Shown one piece after another: positions 59,002 through 64,000 of a stretch of 64,000 bases of DNA. The DNA lies in assembly GCA_026129685.1 (NCBI GenBank), contig JAHCHO010000005.1, positions 248,001 through 312,000 on the forward strand, in the 5' to 3' direction. The notes beneath the pieces were generated by a model. It made no database searches, was not told where the DNA came from, and saw only the letters and a list, made by a program, of their open reading frames with translations. This stretch comes from Fimbriimonadaceae bacterium. GTDB lineage: Bacteria > Armatimonadota > Fimbriimonadia > Fimbriimonadales > Fimbriimonadaceae. Made by a program: the position numbers and the translations under genes. The first letter of the stretch is position 1, and the number at the start of each line of letters is the position of its first letter.

Positions 59002-60147
59002 ATGACGAATCGGGTCCACGTCTTCGATACCACCTTGCGCGACGGGGAGCAAAGCCCGGGGGTGAGGCTCGCGACCGAGCAGAAGCTCGAGATCGGCCGC
59101 GCCCTCGTGGAGATCGGCGTGGACGTGATCGAGGCCGGCTTTCCGATCAGCTCGCCCGGTGACTTTGAAAGCGTCGCCATTCTCTCCCGCGAACTCAAGG
59201 GCGTGACGATCTGCGCCTTGTCGCGAGCCCGCGAACGCGACATCGAGGTGGCGGCGGACGCTCTGAAGTTCGCCGAGCGCGCCCGCATCCACACCGGCCT
59301 CGGGGTCAGCGACAATCACCTGCGGCACAAACTGCGCATGACCCGCGAAGAAGCGCTCGCCGCCGGGGTCGCCGCCGTCCGGTACGCGCGACGGCTCGTG
59401 GACGACGTCGAGTACTTCATGGAGGACTCCGGCCGCGCCGACCGCGACTACGTCTATCGCGTCGTCGAAAGCGTGATCGAGGCCGGGGCGACCGTCATCA
59501 ACGTCCCGGACACCACCGGTTACACCGATCCCGGCGAATACGGGGCGCTCATCAGAGGCATCGTCGAAAACGTGCCGAACAGCGACCGAGCCGTGTTCAG
59601 TTGCCACTGCCACAACGACCTCGGCATGGCCACCGCGAACACCCTGGCGGGCGTCCTGGGCGGGGCGCGCCAGGTCGAGGTGACCGTGAACGGCATCGGC
59701 GAGCGGGCGGGCAACACCGCGCTCGAGGAGGTGGTGATCGCCCTGCATGTCCGCCGGGACCTGTTCGGGTGCGAAACCCGGATCGTCACCAATCGGCTCT
59801 TGCCCCTGAGCCGGCTGGTCGCCCAACATACGGGCATGGTGGTCCAGCGCAACAAGGCGGTCGTCGGCGCGAACGCCTACGCCCATTCGAGCGGCATCCA
59901 TCAGGACGGCGTCCTGAAGGAGCGGTCCACCTACGAGATCATCGATCCCCTGCTCGTCGGCGCCGAGCGCAGCGAGATCGTGCTGACCGCCCGTTCCGGC
60001 CGTCACGGACTGAAGCACCGGCTGGCCGAGATGGGATTCAACTTTGGAGAGGAGCGATTCGAGGAGTTGTACGACCGCTTTCTGACGATGGCCGACATGA
60101 AGACCGAGATCGACGACGACGACCTGCGCGACCTGGTGATCTCGTGA
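59002..60147 (+). CDS. 2-isopropylmalate synthase-like protein without regulatory domain
   Basis: A 381-residue member of the DRE-TIM metallolyase family. The first metal-site region is [13 protein letters not shown] and the later metal-binding segment is [18 protein letters not shown], with the [22 protein letters not shown] motif also present. This is the LeuA signature set for condensing acetyl-CoA with 2-oxoisovalerate. A typical LeuA has about 510 residues with a C-terminal leucine-binding domain; here the sequence stops after the catalytic and linker parts, so leucine feedback control is unlikely. Homocitrate or related synthases remain possible. Confidence 0.84.
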   Translation: MTNRVHVFDTTLRDGEQSPGVRLATEQKLEIGRALVEIGVDVIEAGFPISSPGDFESVAILSRELKGVTICALSRARERDIEVAADALKFAERARIHTGLGVSDNHLRHKLRMTREEALAAGVAAVRYARRLVDDVEYFMEDSGRADRDYVYRVVESVIEAGATVINVPDTTGYTDPGEYGALIRGIVENVPNSDRAVFSCHCHNDLGMATANTLAGVLGGARQVEVTVNGIGERAGNTALEEVVIALHVRRDLFGCETRIVTNRLLPLSRLVAQHTGMVVQRNKAVVGANAYAHSSGIHQDGVLKERSTYEIIDPLLVGAERSEIVLTARSGRHGLKHRLAEMGFNFGEERFEELYDRFLTMADMKTEIDDDDLRDLVIS

Positions 60148-60896
60148 AACCGCGCAACGGGTTCGGGTTGGCCCTGGTCGCCGCCCTCGCGATGGCGATC
60201 GGATGCGCGGGCGGCAACACGGACGGTCGACGCTCCGACCCGGCGCTTGCGCCCGCGTACACGGGGACCATCGGCTTGGCGGCGTGCGGCGCGGAGCCCT
60301 GTACCCTGCAACTCGAGCCGACGCTCAACCTCGGCGCGATCGGCGGCACCGTCAGCGTGATCGACGTGAACAACCGCGCCCTCTACCGGGGAAGCTTTGC
60401 GGGCACCCTTTCGGGGGCGAGGATCAACGGAACCGCCGATCTGCCCGATCTCGACGGCAAACTCGCCCTCTCCCTCGACGCGGACGGCGCGACGCTCAAC
60501 GGAGCGTTCGCCTTCACGCCCGATGTCGGCGTTCGCGAGTCCGGCATGATCGAAACCTCCGACGCGCGAACCAAGGCCTTCGACCCGAAAGGGACATGGA
60601 CCGGGTTTGTGGAGTTCTCCGCGAACTTCGACCTGTTCGATACGACCCTGACCGTGAAGGCGCCCGCCGCCGGAACGGCGAGCGGCACGGCGACCTGGGT
60701 CGCCCCGGGCGGCAACGTCGAAGTGCCGTTCTGGCTCCGCGCTCAAGAGGGCGCCGCCGTCTACCTCGATCCCGCCTCCGGCCGATCCTATCTCTCCGAG
60801 ATCGCGACCCACCTTGGCGCCGCGAATCTGCGCCTGGTGATCCTGGAACCGGGGGGCGACTGGACCGCCTTCGACGTGGTGCGAACCGAGCCATGA
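60144..60896 (+). CDS. Predicted lipoprotein of unknown function
   Basis: A 250-residue lipoprotein: signal sequence with lipobox MAIGC (Cys19), then a beta-rich mature part with repeated strands such as TGTIGLAACG, LSGARINGTADLPDLDG and LDADGATLNGAFAF. It overlaps the leuA-like gene by GTGA (start GTG 60144) and the NifU-like gene by ATGA. The layout resembles the lipoprotein at 58144. Its place inside a presumed metabolic operon is curious. Function unknown. Confidence 0.74.
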   Translation: MKPRNGFGLALVAALAMAIGCAGGNTDGRRSDPALAPAYTGTIGLAACGAEPCTLQLEPTLNLGAIGGTVSVIDVNNRALYRGSFAGTLSGARINGTADLPDLDGKLALSLDADGATLNGAFAFTPDVGVRESGMIETSDARTKAFDPKGTWTGFVEFSANFDLFDTTLTVKAPAAGTASGTATWVAPGGNVEVPFWLRAQEGAAVYLDPASGRSYLSEIATHLGAANLRLVILEPGGDWTAFDVVRTEP

Positions 60897-61177
60897 GCCT
60901 CCTCTCCCGGTTGCTCGGCAAACGCGGTCCCGCCCCGACCGAAATGGGTCCGCTCTACGAGCCCGTCCGGGAGGCGATGCGCGAGGTGCAGGCCTATGCC
61001 CGCTCCCACGGCGGTCAGATTCACCTCCTGGGCGTCTCGCCGGAGGGCGACGTGACCATCCGGATGACCGGCACCTGCAGCGGCTGCCCCCTCTCCGACA
61101 TCACCCTGAAAGTCGGGATCGAGCGCCAACTGAGGCTCTTGGTCCCCGGCGTGGGGCGGGTCGTCCAGGTTCAGTAA
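60893..61177 (+). CDS. NifU-like iron-sulfur cluster scaffold protein
   Basis: A 94-residue protein with the NifU C-terminal fold: VSPEGDVTIRMTGTCSGCP and KVGIERQLRLLVPGV. The Cys62-x-x-Cys65 pair binds or delivers an iron-sulfur cluster, in the manner of Nfu proteins. An N-terminal stretch of about 20 residues (LSRLLGKRGPAP) precedes the domain. It begins by ATGA overlap with the lipoprotein gene. Iron-sulfur enzymes in the window (the Nfn and Kor subunits) would be among its possible clients, by inference only. Confidence 0.85.
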   Translation: MSLLSRLLGKRGPAPTEMGPLYEPVREAMREVQAYARSHGGQIHLLGVSPEGDVTIRMTGTCSGCPLSDITLKVGIERQLRLLVPGVGRVVQVQ

Positions 61178-61180
61178 ACT
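61175..61180 (+). promoter_or_regulatory. -10 element for the DinB-like gene at leaderless spacing
   Basis: TAAACT (61175-61180), overlapping the NifU-like stop codon, is six bases ahead of the ATG at 61187. No clear -35 is visible. Confidence 0.5.
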
Positions 61181-61186
61181 GGCCCT

Positions 61187-61660
61187 ATGCGGTACCAGGA
61201 TCAGGTCGTGAAGACGACGATGAAGGCGCTCGACGACGTGTGCCGCGCCGCCCGCGCCGTCCCGCCGGACAAACAGCGATGGAGCCCGCAGGGAGAGGCG
61301 CGATCCACCCTCGACCAAATGCGAGAGATCGCCCTTCAGACGCCCTGGTTCGTTCGCCTCCTACGGGAGAAGGCCCCGCCCGAGGTTCACGACGACACCA
61401 TCCGCGCCGCCATGGCCCAGACCCAGGGATTGACGGTCGAGGAGTGCGTCGAAGCCGCCAGGCGCGCCCTCCCCGAGTTGTGCGAGGCCATCGAGCAGAT
61501 CGCGGACGAGGAACTCGAGCACGAGATCGACATGCCGTTCGGCGGCGGCATGCGCATGACCCTCGCCGACGTGATGCTCCTTCCTTCGTGGAACATGACC
61601 TACCACCTCGGCCAGATCAACTACGTCCAACTGATGCTGGGCGACAAGAAGATGCATTGA
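61187..61660 (+). CDS. DinB-superfamily protein (paralogue of 20730-21203)
   Basis: A 157-residue four-helix protein. It shares length and the C-terminal WNMTYHLGQINYVQLMLGDK segment with the protein at 20730-21203, where the Tyr-His-Leu-Gly-Gln His is a likely metal ligand. The two copies are far apart in the window, so this is an old duplication. Activity unknown. The last codons overlap the next start as TTGA. Confidence 0.8.
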   Translation: MRYQDQVVKTTMKALDDVCRAARAVPPDKQRWSPQGEARSTLDQMREIALQTPWFVRLLREKAPPEVHDDTIRAAMAQTQGLTVEECVEAARRALPELCEAIEQIADEELEHEIDMPFGGGMRMTLADVMLLPSWNMTYHLGQINYVQLMLGDKKMH

Positions 61661-62049
61661 TCCCGCTCGAGCCCACCGACGCCGAAACCGCCCGCCGCGA
61701 TGAGGTGCTCGCTCGCCTGCGGGACTTCGTCGCGCGCGGCGAGCGGATTCTCGTGCCGCCCCCCAACCCCGACCTCCCGCCGCATCTGGCCGCCTTGGGG
61801 AGCGTCGACCCGTCGACCCCGTTCGCCGGATCGGTCGGTCCCTTCGTGTACCAGTTCGAGGGCGAGGACGATCTGCTTCACCTCTTGGTGGCGACGGCGG
61901 ACGGGGGGACCCTTGCGATGGAAGAAGCCCAGCCCGTCGTGTCCTTCCTGGTGCCGATGGTCCCACCGTCCCTGATGTGGGTCAAGCCCGGCGTGCGCTC
62001 CCAGCACTTCTACTTCGGGCACGAAGCGATCCTGGACCCGCCCGACTAG
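61657..62049 (+). CDS. Hypothetical protein of unknown function
   Basis: A 130-residue soluble protein with no recognised motif. An N-terminal helical segment (TDAETARRDEVLARLRDFVA) leads to a Pro-rich turn (PPPNPDLPPHLAALG) and a hydrophobic beta-like core (FVYQFEGEDDLLHLLVATADGG, split by loops) with a Trp-containing end. It starts at TTG 61657 overlapping the DinB-like gene by four bases, so co-translation with it is likely. Could be a small partner of the DinB-like protein. The following 257 bases (62050-62306) show no supportable gene. Confidence 0.55.
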   Translation: MIPLEPTDAETARRDEVLARLRDFVARGERILVPPPNPDLPPHLAALGSVDPSTPFAGSVGPFVYQFEGEDDLLHLLVATADGGTLAMEEAQPVVSFLVPMVPPSLMWVKPGVRSQHFYFGHEAILDPPD

Positions 62050-62306
62050 CACGGGGCGTGCCCGAAGTCCGACGCATTGGGAGCCCGCCGGTCGCCGGTT
62101 TCGACCGCACCAGCGAACGCCTCAACGATGGACCGGGTTGCGGACTCGTCCCCGCATCGTGCACCGGGGCCATCGTCTGCGCCATCGGCGTCGTCCCTTA
62201 GCGTTCCCGGCCTGGTCGCCGCCCGAATGGCAAGAGGTCGCGGCTATGATCATCGCCCGTGACGGAACGCCACCTCCGATCGGAAGCGGCCGTCCCCCGG
62301 CGAACA

Positions 62307-63071
62307 TCAGTCGAGGTCGAACAACTCGTCGGTGGTGAAGTCCCCGTCCCGGTCGAGTTCGCCCAACCGATGGGGAAGGAACCAAGCCGCTTCGAATCCG
62401 TAGCCGAACGAACCGCTTCGCATCTTGGGCGCGACCGCCCTCGCGTGCCCGTCCGCCCAGGCGACCAGTCCCTGCCCGCCGACGGTGCGGCCGTGGAAGC
62501 TCGGAAAGGCGGAACTGGGAGGATCGAGGTAGGCGTTCCCCTCCAGAACCGGTGGGTCGAACGCCCAGTTGTTGATCCGGGCGGCGGTGCCGAAGACCAC
62601 CGTCTCTGCCGGCGCCGCGACCTGTCCATAGGCCACCGGTCGCGGCACCTCCGTCCAGTCCGGCAGGTAGTCGCTCGGGCTCAGGTAGGCGTAGTTGTAG
62701 CCGAAGCCCGTCAGGCCAAGGGCGGTCCGCATCGTCTGGGGGAAGGTCGGGTCGCCGGAGAGGGCCGCGCTCCTGGTGTAGCGGTACAGAAGGCCCTCCT
62801 CGGGTCGGAGGAAGTGCCCATCCCACGAACCCCACCAGTAGAAGGTTCGGTCGGGCGCCTCGATCCGGGCGCGCAAGAGGGTGTCGTCGTAGTCGCCGTT
62901 GTACAGCAGCCAGGCGAGCGAAATCTGCCGAAGGTTGGACAGGCTCGCCGACTTCTGGGCGCCGCTCTTGGCCTGGGCGAATACCGGGAACAGGATCGCC
63001 GCCAGAATGGCCAGGATCGCGACGACGACAAGCAACTCGATGAGCGTGAAGGCTCGTTTGGGGTTTGGCAT
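62307..63071 (-). CDS. Pseudopilin-like protein with type IV prepilin signal
   Basis: A 254-residue protein with a type IV prepilin-type N terminus: [20 protein letters not shown], where a prepilin peptidase would cut before Phe and methylate it. The remaining part is a globular domain ending WADGHA, the His-x-Asp-Gly style end of the DUF1559-type family (SFHGRT ... WADGHARAV). Such proteins are secreted or displayed by pseudopilus machinery; the function is unknown. I start at ATG 63071, which follows GAGG by five bases; ATG 63089 is possible. A cobalamin riboswitch lies upstream on the same strand. Confidence 0.85.
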   Translation of the reverse strand: MPNPKRAFTLIELLVVVAILAILAAILFPVFAQAKSGAQKSASLSNLRQISLAWLLYNGDYDDTLLRARIEAPDRTFYWWGSWDGHFLRPEEGLLYRYTRSAALSGDPTFPQTMRTALGLTGFGYNYAYLSPSDYLPDWTEVPRPVAYGQVAAPAETVVFGTAARINNWAFDPPVLEGNAYLDPPSSAFPSFHGRTVGGQGLVAWADGHARAVAPKMRSGSFGYGFEAAWFLPHRLGELDRDGDFTTDELFDLD

Positions 63072-63119
63072 CGATACCTCGTGGGACATAGGAGGTCATC
63101 GACGAGCGGTCTTCCGAGA

Positions 63120-63141
63120 GCCCGAACGGCGCTGTTCGGGC
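63120..63141 (-). terminator. Strong hairpin in the riboswitch leader
   Basis: GCCCGAAC and GTTCGGGC (plus 63120-63127 and 63134-63141) are a perfect eight-base inverted repeat with a six-base loop, 46 bases downstream of the riboswitch core on the transcript. It could be the expression platform acting as an attenuator. No T-run follows it. Confidence 0.55.
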
Positions 63142-63187
63142 GCTCCGTGGTCCTAATGCTCGTAGGTGACGGATCGGACGTATCGCC

Positions 63188-63296
63188 GCGAGGCGGGCAT
63201 TCGGGCTCGGGCGGAGTCGCCCACACCGTTGCGGCACAGCGCCGGAATCGCACCGGCTTTCCCCGTGTTTCCGCGCCACGACGACGCGGACCTCAC
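63188..63296 (-). promoter_or_regulatory. Cobalamin riboswitch
   Basis: On the minus strand the conserved cobalamin riboswitch elements occur in order. GTGAGG (63296-63291) pairs with CCTCGC (63193-63188) to close P1, TCCGCG...CGCGGA forms an inner stem, then GGGGAAAGCCGGTGCGAT, CCGGCGCTGTGCCGCAACGG (the B12-box type core), a stem GGGCG...CGCCC, and finally GAGCCCGAATGCCCGCC, closely matching the 3' end of the btuB riboswitch (AAGCCCGAAGACCUGCC). It should bind cobalamin in the 5' leader of the pseudopilin transcript. The rest of the 335-base gap (63072-63423 on both strands) holds the hairpin at 63120-63141 and a promoter region for the divergent gene. Confidence 0.88.
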
Positions 63297-63423
63297 GACC
63301 TCCCGAGGTTACCGGCTGTTGCCCCTACGGCGGGTCCTTGTCCCCGCCGCTGGCCGTCTCCACGGCCATCGTCTGGGCGTTCCGGCCCACGCCGGGAACC
63401 AACCCTGTGTATGGTGCATCGTC

Positions 63424-64000
63424 GTGCGTACCGTCGCCTTACTGGTCGCTTGTGCCCTTGCCGTTCCCGTCTTCGCGGACCACTCGCGCCGTCTTCCCGC
63501 GCAGAAGATCGCGACGCCCCCGACGATCGACGGCACGATCGGGGCCGAAGAATGGGCGGGCATCGCGCCCACGGCCGGCTTTGTGAACCAGAGCGACGAT
63601 TCCCCCGACCGGTACGGAACGACCGTCTGGGCCGCCTACGACGCCAAGGCCGTCTACCTCGCGTTCCGCCTCGATGATCCAGACCCCAAGGCGATTCGCC
63701 GCGTCGAGTACCGGAGGGGCGCCAACGTCGAGGGCGACGACATGGTCATGTTCGGGTTCAACCCGTTCCGGACGTTCCAGGAAGACGAGTTCACCGTCTT
63801 CCAGGTGGGCGCGGGCGGGGGCTTGGACGTCGACTGGGCGGGAGGCCGCGCCGCCAAGCGGGAGTGGCAGGGCGAATGGGACGCCAAAGTCCGGGTGACC
63901 GACAAAGGGTGGGAGGTCGAAGCGATCATTCCGTGGCGCGTCCTCCAACTGCCGCCCGCGGGCGTCCGCGACATCGAGATCAACTTCGCCCGGAGCGTGC
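63424..64000 (+). CDS. Secreted CBM9/DUF5916-like protein, N-terminal part (cut by window edge)
   Basis: An open frame from GTG 63424 to the end of the window encodes about 192 residues. It has a signal peptide (VRTVALLVACALAVPVFA, cleavage near residue 18) and then the CBM9-like pattern: IATPPTIDGTIGAEEWAGI, VWAAYDAKAVYLAFRLDDPDP, GDDMVMFGF and WEVEAIIPW. This is the N-terminal part typical of carbohydrate-binding family 9 and of large DUF5916 outer-membrane proteins. Because the right end is missing, the downstream barrel, if any, cannot be seen. A TATGGT hexamer lies eight bases before the start. Confidence 0.78.
   Translation, partial: MRTVALLVACALAVPVFADHSRRLPAQKIATPPTIDGTIGAEEWAGIAPTAGFVNQSDDSPDRYGTTVWAAYDAKAVYLAFRLDDPDPKAIRRVEYRRGANVEGDDMVMFGFNPFRTFQEDEFTVFQVGAGGGLDVDWAGGRAAKREWQGEWDAKVRVTDKGWEVEAIIPWRVLQLPPAGVRDIEINFARSV

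Noticed and set aside
62050-62306. A small gene between the hypothetical protein and the pseudopilin
   Set aside because: Short open frames exist on both strands, but each lacks a start context or any recognisable sequence, and they overlap one another.
62259-63677. A 472-codon plus-strand frame across the pseudopilin and riboswitch
   Set aside because: A TATGAT hexamer lies eight bases before its GTG, but the protein is Arg/Pro/Gly-rich, lacks motifs, and overlaps two better-supported features on other frames or strands.
1-64000. CRISPR arrays, insertion sequences, prophage or integron
   Set aside because: No regularly spaced short repeats, transposase, integrase or terminal inverted repeats were seen on either strand; the PIN toxin genes are the only accessory-type genes.

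Overview
This is a GC-rich chromosomal window (estimated by eye at about two thirds G+C) from a diderm bacterium. It is densely packed with genes, has no insertion sequences, phage genes or CRISPR arrays, and carries about 65 supportable protein genes, one tRNA and one riboswitch. Lipid A and LPS-type genes (lpxK, an LpxL-like acyltransferase, two family 9 glycosyltransferases), a TolC-MacAB type efflux set, a PEP-CTERM secreted protein and an H-X-DG type pseudopilin occur together. That mix fits groups such as Armatimonadota (Fimbriimonadia-like), but the assignment is inference; no rRNA gene is present to fix it.

Layout. 1-5.7 kb: the 3' end of purA meets, tail to tail, a leftward operon of a SecD-head-like membrane protein, four small secreted or lipoproteins and a RodA/FtsW protein. 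5.8-14.6 kb: a hybrid PAS/GAF histidine kinase, an S41-like protease, aspS, a PEP-CTERM protein with its own strong promoter and terminator, an HDAC-family deacetylase and an HD-GYP response regulator. 14.6-21.8 kb: cupin, metY, a CoA-binding protein, PepC and a DinB-like protein, interleaved with three separate toxin-antitoxin type pairs that each carry a PIN toxin, and a TMEM175-like channel. 22.0-30.0 kb: a redox operon that joins an NfnAB-like electron-bifurcating transhydrogenase to a 2-oxoacid:ferredoxin oxidoreductase (fused gamma-alpha, then beta) and an unusual 711-residue protein ending in a [4Fe-4S] ferredoxin domain.

30.0-40.1 kb: a UroD-family protein, CorA, then a surface-sugar block (WbpA-, WbpB- and WbpD-like enzymes) running straight into lpxK, an LpxL-like gene, two glycosyltransferases and a site-2 protease. 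40.1-46.4 kb: a leftward tripartite efflux operon (TolC, MacA, permease, ATPase) and an SPFH protein. 46.5-50.2 kb: WecA-like, WecB-like, UppP and peptidyl-tRNA hydrolase, the last with what looks like a one-base frameshift at its start. 50.2-54.7 kb: one very large gene fusing an M28-peptidase-like domain that has lost its metal ligands to an FtsX/MacB-type permease. 54.8-64 kb: rhodanese, a GH109-like oxidoreductase, tRNA-Leu(GAG), PP2C phosphatase plus FHA protein, a short LeuA-like synthase between two lipoprotein genes, a NifU-like protein, a second DinB-like paralogue, and finally a pseudopilin gene headed by a cobalamin riboswitch and the start of a secreted CBM9/DUF5916-like protein.

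Two genome-wide habits show up. Adjacent genes very often overlap by four bases of the form NTGA (ATGA, GTGA and TTGA all occur). Several promoters place a -10 hexamer exactly six bases before the start codon, which implies leaderless mRNAs, while a few genes (the PEP-CTERM gene, the HD-GYP gene, the SPFH gene) have well-formed -35/-10 pairs at 17-base spacing and a leader.
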